Counted from the first letter of the stretch, positions 1-7,752 are shown. The stretch is DNA of 25,919 nucleotides from Chara braunii (GCA_003427395.1 BFEA01000028.1:4581198-4607116), one strand, 5' to 3'. Notes: a model not told the origin generated them from the sequence alone. A program made the numbers and translations.

Positions 1-73
1 TTCAAGCCCCCAGATCTCTTGTACTGCAGCAATGATTGCTCTCTCTTGAGAGCCTCTTCCTTAAACTGCTGGT

Positions 74-140
74 AGGATACTTGCTACAATGTGAGCATGG
101 TCTGCCTCACAATCTNGGGCAGACAACTAGCAAGTATCCT
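74..140. repeat. 13-bp inverted repeat inside the gag relic
   Basis: AGGATACTTGCTA at 74-86 is matched perfectly by its reverse complement at 128-140. The 41-base spacer holds an assembly N (116). It may be a local rearrangement or an assembly artefact at the gap; the gag reading frame is lost here. Confidence 0.5.
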
Positions 141-649
141 CACAGCCTGCCGCTCATCCACACCAACCCCCTAAACCTGCAGGACGTTGTCCAGCTGTCT
201 TACGAGGGCATCCACATACCTCCACCCAATTGCATCAAGGTGGGTGACCTGGTAATACGCGGTCTGGGCTTTGGTCTTATCACCAAAGCGCGACCTGAGC
301 TTGGCAACAAAATCATCGATATCGAAGTTGGCAGCCCACAAGTCAACCCTCAGCCCTTTCCCAACATTACTCACTTCACTCAGCACCCAGTCTTTGGAAT
401 CTACACCAAGAAAAGTAGTGGAAACCAACGTATGAGCAGGGCGGTCCACAAAAGAACCTGCAAGGTGGGTGTAAATCTCAGTAGTCCAAGCATCCAGATT
501 TGTCTTCCTTCCTACCATAGGAAGACCCTGGGCTTCAATAGGGCCTTGCTGTAGGATATAAAGGGGGTGTTGGGGGAGGGTGCCTGAGGTGATGGGCCTC
601 CATTTCCTCCATTGCCATTTCCACTTCCACTAGGTCTGCCAGTTTCCTT

Positions 650-722
650 ATTTTTTTTTCTTTTCTTTCTTTTCTTTCTTTTCTTTCTTTTCTTTCTTTT
701 TCTCTTCTTCAACTTCTTTCCC
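650..722. repeat. pyrimidine microsatellite (TTTCT)n-like
   Basis: A run of T with regularly spaced C, reading as CTTTT/TTCTT units. On the minus strand it encodes the Lys/Arg run of the gag relic, so it probably expanded inside a coding linker. Confidence 0.8.
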
Positions 723-842
723 TTTCTTCTGTTCACTAATTGTTGCAGCCAATTGACTGGGAAGATCTGCCAATGTGGTTTTGATGGTAGTCAGGTCTTT
801 AACAAGCTGAGAAGCCTTTGCATTTGTCTCCTTCTTCTGCTG

Positions 843-968
843 CTGCAGGCTGGCAGTCCACTGCTACGCTTCTTCTATATACCACATGTACTTTTGAATG
901 CCCAACTGCAGGCTGGCAGTCCACTGCTATGCTTCTTCTATATACCACATGTCCTTTTGAATGCCCAA
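843..968 (-). repeat. 63-bp in-frame tandem duplication in the gag relic
   Basis: Two copies (843-905 and 906-968) differ at only a couple of bases. The period of 63 is 21 codons, so the duplication keeps the gag frame. Both copies carry the same in-frame stop (864-866 and 927-929). The stop therefore either predates the duplication or lay in a unit that was already non-coding. Confidence 0.8.
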
Positions 969-1663
969 CATGGCCAGTTACAGGACCTTCGGTATCACCT
1001 TGGGGTTGAAAGAGGCTTTACCTTCTTCCAAAGAAGAGAGGCTGTCAAAGGCTTGCTGTTGTTCTTCCATCTCCCTTTGCTGCTCTATGGCTGCTAACTT
1101 CTCCTTCTCAGCCAACTCACTCTGCTTCCACCCTGCTGATCTTCTCCACTATCGCCTCCAACTTGGCCTCTCTCTCTCGAGCAGCTAGTAGCTGAGCGGC
1201 CTGATCCTCAGTCAGGTTCTGCAGCCTTATCCATTCAGCTGCAGGAATCTGTAGAGGGCTGCCCTCCACTACCTGTGACTCTGCAGGCTCTACTGGCCCC
1301 TTTCCCTTTTCTCCACTGCTCTCCCTTTTCTTTTCTTCTAAGGCTGCAACTTCCTCCGCAGCTGCCTCCTTCGCCAGTCTGGCTGCCTCCTCCTCTGCAG
1401 CTTTCAAGGCCTCTTTGGCCTTCCTTGCAGCTTCCTCGGCTTGCCAGGCTGCATCCCTCTTCTCCACTGCCGCCCGACGCCCAGCAGCCAACTCTTCTTT
1501 CTTCTTCTCCTCCTCCTTCTTCTTCTCCTCTTCTTGTTTCTTCTCCTCCTCCTTCCGCCTCCTTTCCTCTTCTTCGTCCTTCTTCTTCCTGTCATCTCCT
1601 GAGTTTCGCAGGATGGTAGATCATCACCCTAGTTCCTAGTCAAACAGACAACTGCCATTTCCC

Positions 1664-1677
1664 CGAACATATGTTCG
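1664..1677. repeat. 14-bp perfect palindrome
   Basis: CGAACATATGTTCG is its own reverse complement. It lies just upstream (minus strand) of the gag relic, where an untranslated leader or LTR would be expected. No primer-binding site was recognised beside it. Confidence 0.5.
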
Positions 1678-2040
1678 CAGACACCTCAACGGCACGCAAT
1701 CTCAGCAACGGACTCAACTACAGAATGCAGTTTCAAGGTAGGAACATGACAGACAATCCAACTAGTACACAGGGATACCCACGAAACAGGCTCAAGGGAC
1801 TCGACAACTCAACAGACTCAACAGTCTCAACAACGAAGACTCAAAGACGAAGACTCAACACACGCGTCCAGCAAGTATCCGGACATGGGCAAGGGTAGAA
1901 GCACTCCCTTGGGGGTCTTCAGCTTCGCATTCGTTGCCGCTACTGAGGCCACAAACGGCCAATACTCCATGCCTACCGCCCCGGTTTCCAAATCCTGGCG
2001 GCCTTCAAATGCTCGCCACATGTAACAGATTAACAGTCAT

Positions 2041-2215
2041 CCACATCAGCCGCCCACGTCAGCACTCCATGTCAGCCATCCACGTCAGCACAACACCACA
2101 GCACCACATCAGCATCCACTGCCAGTTGTACCCCCTCATCTTCATGCTGCTCTGCCACGTCAGCATCTGCCAGTAATCACAACTGCCTGCCACATCCGCA
2201 GTCCACGTCAGCATC
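2041..2215 (-). promoter_or_regulatory. cluster of CCACGTCAGC (TGACGTGG) motifs, possible LTR enhancer
   Basis: CACGTCAGC occurs at 2055, 2081, 2156 and 2204, with one-base variants (CATGTCAGC, CACATCAGC) between them. The reverse complement GCTGACGTGG contains TGACGTGG, the C/G-box hybrid bound by plant bZIP factors. The cluster lies upstream of the gag relic in its transcription direction, so it could be the U3 enhancer of the 5' LTR. No paired LTR is in the window. The alternative is a degenerate minisatellite built on this 10-mer. Confidence 0.4.
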
Positions 2216-2700
2216 CTCCTCCACGGGGGCGTCTCTTCTTGCCACCAAACCCCGTTTCCGCTCTGACCACCCCCTGTGATATCGCCTGGACTCTGGAGTG
2301 TTTTTGTAGGGGGGGGGGGGAGAGGGAGGAAACACTTTCTCCCGATGGAGTCTGCTGAGCCAAAATCCCTTCTACTAAACTGCTGAAATCCCATTCTACT
2401 CAACTGAAACGGCAAAAAAATAAGCTTGTTGTAGGTCCTAGGTCTAATCCGCACCACCAGCAAAGACAGCAAAAACAAATAGCAGCTGATATGAACCATC
2501 GTTCCATGGGGCCCTACTTTGACAAACCAGAAGTAGCAGCACTTCCCCAAGGCTAAAATCTACAGTCTCGTCATGAGGAAAAACACCGGGCATGGGCAGT
2601 GTAGATTTTGGCCCTGCACCCCTGTAGACAAGAAAACTGAACAGTGCAGGCTTTTTTCTTCTTTTCTTTTCTTTTTCTTCTCTTTTTTTTCCTTTCTAAA
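2216..2700. other. non-coding stretch with homopolymers
   Basis: No convincing gene on either strand. It holds a G run at 2311-2321 and a T/C-rich tract at about 2650-2697. Reading frames here have no recognisable domain. Confidence 0.5.
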
Positions 2701-2704
2701 CCAG

Positions 2705-2765
2705 TCTTGCCGCTAGGGAGGTCAGTCTATTGACCAGGTTGCAGGTTGAAATTCTGGCCTGGCCA
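2705..2765 (+). repeat. weak tRNA-like relic (possible SINE head)
   Basis: The stretch GGTTGCAGGTTGAAATTCTG resembles a tRNA T-arm with a decayed B box (GGTTCGANNCC). A short GGTCAG...TTGACC pairing lies just before it. A similar GAGGTTGCGGGTTCGAATCC string occurs on the minus strand near 21730, suggesting a common source. There is no convincing A box. Confidence 0.25.
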
Positions 2766-2782
2766 CAACCACAGCGACACGC

Positions 2783-2823
2783 TCAAGGTACTGTTGGGCA
2801 GCACCCCCCCAACAGTACCTTGA
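2783..2823. repeat. perfect 16-bp hairpin
   Basis: TCAAGGTACTGTTGGG (2783-2798) pairs perfectly with 2808-2823 across a 9-base loop. No T-tract follows, so it is not a simple terminator. It lies 13 bases before the larger foldback. Confidence 0.75.
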
Positions 2824-2835
2824 CCTGAGAATGAT

Positions 2836-3020
2836 CAATCCATAGGGCTTCACCGCACGGCACACGAAACGAAAAACGAAACGAGTGCATCCTCCTGCAG
2901 ACAATGGCCAGGTTCATCTGTTTGCTATACATAGTAACGAGTGTATGTTGCCACCTTCCGTGGCCAGATGCACTCGTTTCGTTTTCGTTTGGTGCGCCGT
3001 GGGGCGAGGCCCATAGTCCT
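2836..3020. repeat. foldback (MITE-like) element with about 36-50-bp arms
   Basis: The left arm 2856-2891 and right arm 2967-3001 are near-perfect inverted copies. Both carry the A-rich CGAAACGA... motif ending in ACGAGTGCATC. Weaker pairing extends outward to about 2843 and 3013. The spacer is about 75 bp with no coding potential. This is the layout of a small foldback transposon; no target duplication was found. Confidence 0.5.
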
Positions 3021-3870
3021 GTTTAGCACACAAGGAGGTCTCACCAATCCTCGACCTCCTAAGTACAGCGAACTGGGTCTCACACTTATATTGTTTTCCA
3101 ACAAGGCCTGAGCCGACCTGCAGCTCTTGGTTGGTAGCGGTTTGTTCCATATTTGCTGATGACCTCACATAATTATGGCAGCCACCAAGAATGGGGATTA
3201 GAAGGAGGAGAAGGGAAGGAAGCATGAAAAGGAAAGTAGGGAGCAGACAAATGAGGAGGACAGGAAGCAGATTTAAGGCAGATGATTGGAGCCATCCACC
3301 CGGCCGGAGGACCTGAGGGGGGGGAGCTGCTCTTGCCACCCCCTTTAATAGCCTCACAGATGTTACCAAAAGAAAAAAAAAAAGAAAAAAAAGGGGGGGG
3401 AGTAAGTATGTTTATGTCACCTTTGAGTATCAAATGGGCAGAAAAAAACACGCGTCGGCAATGAAAACCGCACCGAGTTCGAAAAGGCAACGGAAGTACC
3501 GACGGCCGTGGTGTCTGACCGGGTGTCGTATTTACAGGGGCCGGCCGCGGTGTCAGAGGGGAAAACAAAACAAAACAAAAAAGAAAGCCCAACGGATACT
3601 TTTGGACCGAAATCGCTCATTTCGAGTTGGCGCGTGGTTTGTTTGCCGGCGCCTGTTTTTTTTCGCCTTTAGGGTTTTAAAACATGCCACGTCCGCCGTT
3701 ATTTCAAAAAAAAAAAAGGTGAATGCCTCCGGGCTCCAATATGGCTGTTTAGTGGAGAGGAGTTGGAAGATAAATGTAAAGCACATAGGGGGAAGAGAAG
3801 GGGAGACACAAGAACAAAAATATCTGTCATTGTCTGCCGATCTATCATTTTTTTTGTTTTTTTTTTGGGA
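3021..3870. other. intergenic or intronic DNA with purine tracts
   Basis: No gene supported. It contains A/G-rich tracts at about 3365-3402 and 3703-3718. A short GC-rich patch at 3500-3562 has two imperfect copies of GGCCG(T/C)GGTGTC. Reading frames across it are Pro/Lys-rich shadows. Confidence 0.4.
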
Positions 3871-3877
3871 ATGGATC

Positions 3878-4016
3878 TTTTTTTTTTTTTTTTTTAAACC
3901 CAGCTTGGATTGCTAGGGTAGGTGATATGTGCAGCCTTTCCCCCTTGCAGTCCTGCTATTGGACGCTCCATCTATTGGTGGTGGGGAACTCCACCACCTG
4001 CTGGAAAAGCGGCTCC
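3878..4016 (-). mobile_element. SINE copy a (hairpin/CAGCAGG family)
   Basis: In the minus sense it has CTTTTCCAGCAGGTGG, then ATAGATGGAGC, then a TGCACATATCA loop motif, then a poly(A) tail (the T run 3878-3895). Other copies are at 6365-6510, 9265-9513, 9641-9796, 11677-11816 and 13498-13610. The stem of the 3' hairpin is decayed here. No clear target duplication was found. Confidence 0.6.
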
Positions 4017-4063
4017 AGCGTCCCTTGAGTACATGCACCGAATTGAGTGATTGGTTTTGGTAA

Positions 4064-4131
4064 CCACTCTAACTTCTTCTTCTTTTTTTTTCTTTTTTTT
4101 CTTTTTTTTTTGCACTCCACTCTAACTTCTT
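4064..4131. repeat. tail-only insertion flanked by a 15-bp direct repeat
   Basis: CCACTCTAACTTCTT occurs at 4064-4078 and 4117-4131. Between them lie almost only T/C and the bases TGCACT. The layout looks like a target-site duplication around a retroposon so 5'-truncated that only its (minus-strand) poly(A) tail remains. A simple tandem duplication is the alternative. Confidence 0.45.
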
Positions 4132-4164
4132 TTTTCCTCCTCTTGTTTTGTTCATGATTGGCAG

Positions 4165-4386
4165 ACAAAAAAGCAACCAAAGCCGCGCAGAGGCTACCAT
4201 ACCCTTAACCTGCCCCACTTGTATGCCAGGCACGCTGCCCGACGAAAGGAGAGAATGAAGAAATTAGGCCAACACAAGTTGCACCGATGGGTCAAGATTG
4301 TTGATAGGTTATGCTGTTTTCTCTTGCTTATATCCTATATCATTGCGACAGCCCTCATATTCCGAGGAAACATGCTCAAGAAGTGA
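4165..4386 (+). CDS. putative terminal exon of a membrane protein (possible Cys-loop channel M4)
   Basis: A pyrimidine-rich tract ends in ATTGGCAG at 4157-4164, a good 3' splice acceptor. From 4165 a frame of exactly 74 codons runs to TGA at 4384-4386. The peptide has a basic amphipathic stretch, then a single hydrophobic helix of about 20 residues (residues ~48-66) preceded by RWVKIVDRLC, and ends about 8 residues after it. That arrangement (Trp, then VxxVxDRL, then one helix, then a short tail) resembles the MA/M4 end of pentameric ligand-gated ion channels; this is recollection, not a search result. The first ATG in frame is at 4255, so upstream exons would be needed, and none was identified. 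SINE copy a would then lie in the preceding intron. It may instead be an isolated exon relic or a chance frame. Confidence 0.35.
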   Translation, partial: TKKQPKPRRGYHTLNLPHLYARHAARRKERMKKLGQHKLHRWVKIVDRLCCFLLLISYIIATALIFRGNMLKK

Positions 4387-4599
4387 GGGAACAAGAAAGA
4401 AAAATCGTCTTCGAGAATGTGTCCAGATGATCTTTTTCAGAATTATGGAGAAAAGAGGAGATCGCAGCACAGGCATCTATTTTCATCAGCCCCGTAAAGA
4501 AAATGGTCTTCCCTGCCTTCCCAAGGTTGTGATTCACCATCCTCTTGAGCTGCTCTCTCTTCAGCTTCTTGTTGTTCGGCTGCCCGTCCCAAGGTAACC

Positions 4600-4930
4600 G
4601 TTCTTCTTCACAGTCTCTCAGAAAGTTAGTTAGGTGGGTTGTGTCATTCTCCTAAAACCCACTCTTCCTAATATCCCATCTCTCTAGTGTCCTGTCTATT
4701 AGCGAAGAAAGGAAAGGATTCTGAACTTCAATGGAAACATTGACTACGGTTTGGAAAAAAGCGAAATGAGGATAACAGCGGCGATCTTGCAACTACTGAG
4801 GGGGGAAGAAGGGAAAGTTAACAAAAGGACCGAAGACAGTTTCGGCGAGGAGCGCGCACGCTTCGATTCCCGCCCAACTCCCCCCCCTCTTCCCCCCCCT
4901 CTCCCCCCTGCTAATATTTTCATGCCATTG
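4600..4930 (+). mobile_element. diverged copy 1 of a tRNA-derived element
   Basis: This segment aligns by eye with 5640-5890. Shared blocks are the TCTCAGAAxGTTAG/TAGGTGGGTTG start, ATATCCCATCTCT, GTCTATTAGC, GGATTCTGAACTTCAATGG, ACATTGACTA, GGCGATCTTG and TTCGATTCC. The TTCGATTCCCGCCC string near 4862 resembles a B box. The C-rich tract at 4880-4910 is a local expansion. It does not encode a recognisable protein. Confidence 0.5.
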
Positions 4931-5030
4931 TGTTGGCTGAATGTATGGTTGAGTTCACAAACTTCAATCTTCCAAAATGTTGTTCACAACGTTAAACACC
5001 ACCGGCTTAGGGTTTTTGAACTTTTGGAGG

Positions 5031-5150
5031 TCTTTGTAATTGTAGAGCGGAAGAGTGGGAAGTAAAGGTGGCTGTGTATGACCGGTAGTATCTTTGTAAT
5101 TGTAGAGCGGAAGAGTAGTATGTAAAGGTGGCTGTGTACGACCGGTAGTG
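5031..5150 (+). repeat. 60-bp tandem duplication
   Basis: Two adjacent copies (5031-5090, 5091-5150) share TCTTTGTAATTGTAGAGCGG, AGTAAAGGTGGCTGTGTA and GACCGGTAGT. A decayed relative of the same 3' segment lies near 6152-6236, so it appears to be the tail of the element repeated at 4600 and 5640. Confidence 0.75.
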
Positions 5151-5159
5151 GGGTGCCAC

Positions 5160-5300
5160 CCCAAAGTTCCTCCTCGGTCTCTCAGAAGGTAGGTGGGTTG
5201 TCAGTGAGGCCGAGGTCTCCGGATCGAGTCAGTGCTTGCACAGAGGAGGGCTGAGGCCCAGAGGTATTGATCCAATGACATTGGAAAGCTCCCGCAAACT
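5160..5300 (+). repeat. SINE head relic lacking an A box
   Basis: GAGGCCGAGGTC, a decayed B box (CGGATCGAGTC), GTGCTTGCAC and AGGAGGGCTGAGGCCCAGAG match 5565-5650 closely. The 5' tRNA-like half is replaced by the TCTCAGAAGGTAGGTGGGTTG block. Confidence 0.5.
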
Positions 5301-5404
5301 GGCGGGCAGTTGAAGTCTCACATAAGTGAGCGGGCTATACAACCGATGGGGGTCATGTGCGACTTGCAGCGAAGTGTGCAGTGATTGCCAGCGTCTGTGT
5401 GCTG

Positions 5405-5407
<3 letters not shown>

Positions 5408-5439
<32 letters not shown>
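5408..5439. repeat. (GT)n microsatellite
   Basis: An uninterrupted GT dinucleotide run of about 15 units followed by GCGCG. It can adopt Z-DNA; no gene context gives it a role. Confidence 0.9.
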
Positions 5440-5443
<4 letters not shown>

Positions 5444-5522
5444 TCGAGTGTGGACACTACAGCCTTGCAGGGGGTGCGGCAGATATCACTTGGGCCGTAC
5501 GGTTCCACTTTAAATATGAACA

Positions 5523-5910
5523 CCGTGTCCTGGCTGTAGCGGTTACGATACTTGGCTCTTCTTGAGGCCGAGGTCGCTGGTTCGAGTCCGTGCTTGCACG
5601 CAGGAGGGCTGAGGCCCAGAGGTACTGATCCAATGATCCAATGACATTCTCCTAGGAGCCACTCTTTGTGATATCCCATCTCTGGTGTCCAGTCTATTAG
5701 CAAATAAAAGGAAGGATTCTGAACTTCAATGGAGACATTGACTATGGTGAAAAAAAACGAGAGGAGGTTAACAATGGCGATCTTGGATGTGTTGAGTGGA
5801 AAGAAGGCAAAGGAGGACCACAAGGACGGAAAGCGGTGCCGGCATGGAGAACAAGATTCGATTCCTGCCCCAACTTTCCATCCAGTTAGTAGTTTCATGA
5901 TAAGGTGTTG
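5523..5910 (+). mobile_element. tRNA-derived SINE with pol III A and B boxes
   Basis: TGGCTGTAGCGG (5531-5542) fits the A box TRGCNNAGYNGG except for one position. GGTTCGAGTCC (5579-5589) fits the B box exactly. The 36-base gap is within tRNA-like range. The body that follows (ATATCCCATCTCT at about 5670, GGATTCTGAACTTCAATGG, GGCGATCTTGG) is shared with 4600-4930, and a second B-box-like GATTCGATTCC lies near 5856. RNA polymerase III would read such an element and a LINE reverse transcriptase would copy it. The 3' limit is unsure; a related tail is at 6152-6236. Confidence 0.55.
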
Positions 5911-5930
5911 GTTGATGATTTATTTAACCA

Positions 5931-6340
5931 TGGCATGTTTCTTTTGCAATTTTCTGAATGATTTGATTGTTTTTTTTTGTAGAATCAATGTAGATTATAT
6001 TTATTATTTACTATTTTACTATTTACAAATAATATTGGACCACTTGAAGGACTTATATAGTTAAATTAAATTACAAGCTCTTCGTAAATAAAGACGTGTT
6101 CTTTGTAAATCCATAAGCTTGCAAAAGATAATAATTGAGATCATAAGACCCTAGGGTTTTGGAGCTCTTTGTAGTTCTACAGTCATAGAGACTGACACAG
6201 TAAAGTTGGCTGTGTACTAGTGGGTCACCTTATGTTCATTTAAAAAAAAAAAAAAAAAAAAACCTGCCTTCTTCTCATCGGGGGAGAGCCGTATATTTTT
6301 CTCTCACCTCACATATTTTTTAACCGGCGTTCTGCCATGT
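5931..6340. other. AT-rich non-coding stretch with element tail
   Basis: No gene seen. It includes a decayed copy of the GGGTTTTx...CTTTGTA...GGCTGTGTA tail (about 6152-6236) and an A run at 6241-6262. Confidence 0.45.
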
Positions 6341-6346
6341 CATCAT

Positions 6347-6364
6347 GGAACATATCTCCCTTTC

Positions 6365-6395
<31 letters not shown>

Positions 6396-6528
6396 TTCAA
6401 ACACACAGCCCGGGCTATGCTAGGTGTGCTGATATGAGCAGCCACCCCTAGCACCCCCGGGAGGGCTCCATCTATTAATGGGGAGCGGCACCTGCTGGAA
6501 ACCGGGTCCAGGAACATATCTCCCTTTC
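6347..6528 (-). mobile_element. SINE copy b with an 18-bp target-site duplication
   Basis: GGAACATATCTCCCTTTC is present perfectly at 6347-6364 and 6511-6528. Between them, read on the minus strand, are GGACCCGGTTTCCAGCAGG, CCCCATTAATAGATGGAGCC, a hairpin (6409-6461; outer CCCGGG/CCCGGG, inner GCTAGG.../...CCTAGC with loop TGCTCATATCA) and a poly(A) tail (T-rich 6365-6397). A target duplication of this size plus a poly(A) tail is the signature of LINE-mediated retroposition. The insert is only about 146 bp and has no A or B box, so it is probably 5'-truncated. Confidence 0.8.
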
Positions 6529-7185
6529 AATACCTACCTACCACTACTCCTATTGACCTGCCAAGGGAAGGGCCAACTTTATTTCCCTTTCTCTTTTCTG
6601 TGAAGGCCAAACTTCTCTTCTGCTAATTCTGGCAATTATGACTGTTTGAGCCTCTGGCTATTAAAGGGAAAGAGGATTCGATGCGGCATGCGGATGGGGA
6701 GGAGGGCTAAACTTTTGTAAGTCATGTTATTTATCTCAAGTTAATACAAAGAAGTTATATATGATCTTCATTCTCTGTACTTTTGTTGGAATAATTCAGA
6801 GAAACAAAGTGAGTGTACCATCGCATGACAAATTGTCATACTAATCATATATATCGTTGCAAAATTCGAGCACCTGGTTTTGCTCATTTACAAGCGCTTG
6901 ATTTTATGTCGAAACATCACATGCTTGCAGATGTGGTTACTATCATAGGTACTCAGGATATTGTGTTTGGAGAAGTAGATAGGTAACCACTTCATGTCAT
7001 ATAATAAGCTCTCAATCAAAAACACACTAAGCTATTTTGTCTCCTACTTCAATTTTTCGTTTTTGTAAAATATATATGTTTACAGTCTTTATGTATTTTT
7101 GAGTAAGTTTGTTTTCACTTTCTACCCACCGAACACCAATCACTCTCCCTTCTGCACCTGGAGCTACTTTTTTAGCAATATATAT
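6529..7185. other. intergenic AT-rich DNA
   Basis: No gene or structured element recognised. TACCTACCTACCACTACTCC near 6531 recurs near 10130, so it is a fragment of a dispersed repeat. Confidence 0.4.
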
Positions 7186-7270
7186 ATATATATATATATC
7201 GTCACAAACAGAACTGCCCGGTAAACCATAGGCAGAGAGAGAGAAGAGGACAACAAACGAGGGGCTGTGA

Positions 7271-7328
7271 CAAACTGTTTCGTCGGAGTCTCACCGACTC
7301 ATCAGGAGGCTGAACCCTCAACAGTCTG
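7271..7328 (-). ncRNA. type III hammerhead self-cleaving ribozyme
   Basis: The minus strand folds as a full hammerhead. Stem III is CAGACTGT (7328-7321) with ACAGTTTG (7278-7271), 8 pairs including one G-U. The cleavage triplet is GTT, with H17 at 7320. Stem I is GAGG (7319-7316), a 6-base loop, and CCTC (7309-7306). Core CTGATGA is at 7305-7299. Stem II is GTCGG (7298-7294), a 7-base loop, and CCGAC (7286-7282). GAA at 7281-7279 is followed by A15.1 at 7278, which pairs with U16.1 at 7321. Every core residue of the hammerhead consensus is present. Predicted cleavage falls between 7320 and 7319. GUU is a permitted but less efficient triplet than GUC. The stem III opening defines type III, as in plant retrozymes. 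Confidence 0.88.
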
Positions 7329-7708
7329 CAGAATCCCTCACTGATTACACTGTAAATGATAATCTACCTTAACCAATATCAAAGTAGACTATCACTCACC
7401 CACACCAGATGAAAAACTCTACAGACTCTCGGTTCACACCCCATCACAAGCCAGCAAAACATCCACGAAACAAAGAAAGGTCTGTCACAGCCAAAAAATA
7501 CACTCCAGACACGCCGCTGGCACTAGAGGCACAGCATATATATATACTCAATTCGGTGCTTATATATATATCGTCACAAACAGAACTGCCCGGTAAAACC
7601 GTAGGCAGAGAGAGAGAAGAGGACAACAAATATATATATCGTCAAATAGAACTGCCCGGTAAACCGTAGGCAGAGAGGGAGAAGAGGACAACAAATGAGG
7701 GGCTGTGA

Positions 7709-7752
7709 CAAACTGTTTCGTCGGAGTTTCACCGACTCATCAGGAGGCTGAA
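7709..7752 (-). ncRNA. truncated hammerhead ribozyme copy 2
   Basis: It has the core CTGATGA, stem II with one loop change against copy 1, GAAA and the 3' strand of stem III. The 5' strand of stem III, the cleavage triplet and the 5' strand of stem I are missing, replaced by (TA)n. It cannot cleave itself as it stands. Confidence 0.7.

Larger units (their letters stand above)
1..1620 (-). pseudogene. degenerate LTR-retrotransposon gag, broken by stops and frameshifts
   Basis: Read on the minus strand, pieces in different frames join into one gag-like protein. First comes a Glu/Lys-rich coiled coil (about 1594-1117). A frame change near 1120 leads into a segment rich in Glu and Gln. Stops follow at 978-980, 927-929 and 864-866, then a Lys/Arg run and a Gly/Asn/Pro-rich linker (about 740-512). 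Another frame change near 515 leads to a capsid-like block (about 535-171) containing KDWVLSEV and DFVAKLRSRFGDK, which resembles Ty3-type gag capsids. The part below 171 is in yet another frame, contains an N at 116 and runs off the window. No protease or RT is visible. Gag would form the particle that packages element RNA; this copy cannot. The class call is from family knowledge; the breaks are seen directly. Confidence 0.6.
7200..7752 (-). mobile_element. retrozyme-like element with hammerhead ribozymes
   Basis: Read on the minus strand: a truncated hammerhead (7752-7709), a downstream tail ending in TGACGATATA, a second partial tail (7630-7572), about 240 bp of non-coding DNA (7571-7329), a complete hammerhead (7328-7271), then the same tail to 7200. 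The two ribozymes are 438 bp apart. Plant retrozymes are small non-coding LTR elements with a type III hammerhead in each LTR, and their RNA circulates as hammerhead-cut circles. This layout fits, though it could also be a tandem dimer. There is no coding capacity. All outer ends abut (TA)n (7178-7199, 7753-7770). Confidence 0.6.

Noticed and set aside
2783-2823. Transcription terminator
   Set aside because: Perfect stem but no following T-tract, and intrinsic terminators do not apply to nuclear plant DNA.
3173-3592. Pro/Ser/Phe-rich minus-strand frame
   Set aside because: Composition follows purine-rich tracts; no domain and a different frame overlaps on the plus strand.
5353-5898. 181-residue minus-strand frame with a His/Thr run
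   Set aside because: The run is the (GT)n microsatellite and the rest lies across tRNA-derived repeat sequence on the other strand.
7271-7300. Type I hammerhead using the GTC at 7268-7270 (minus) as cleavage triplet
   Set aside because: A 3-bp stem III could form, but stem I then fails to pair next to the core; the type III fold pairs all three stems.
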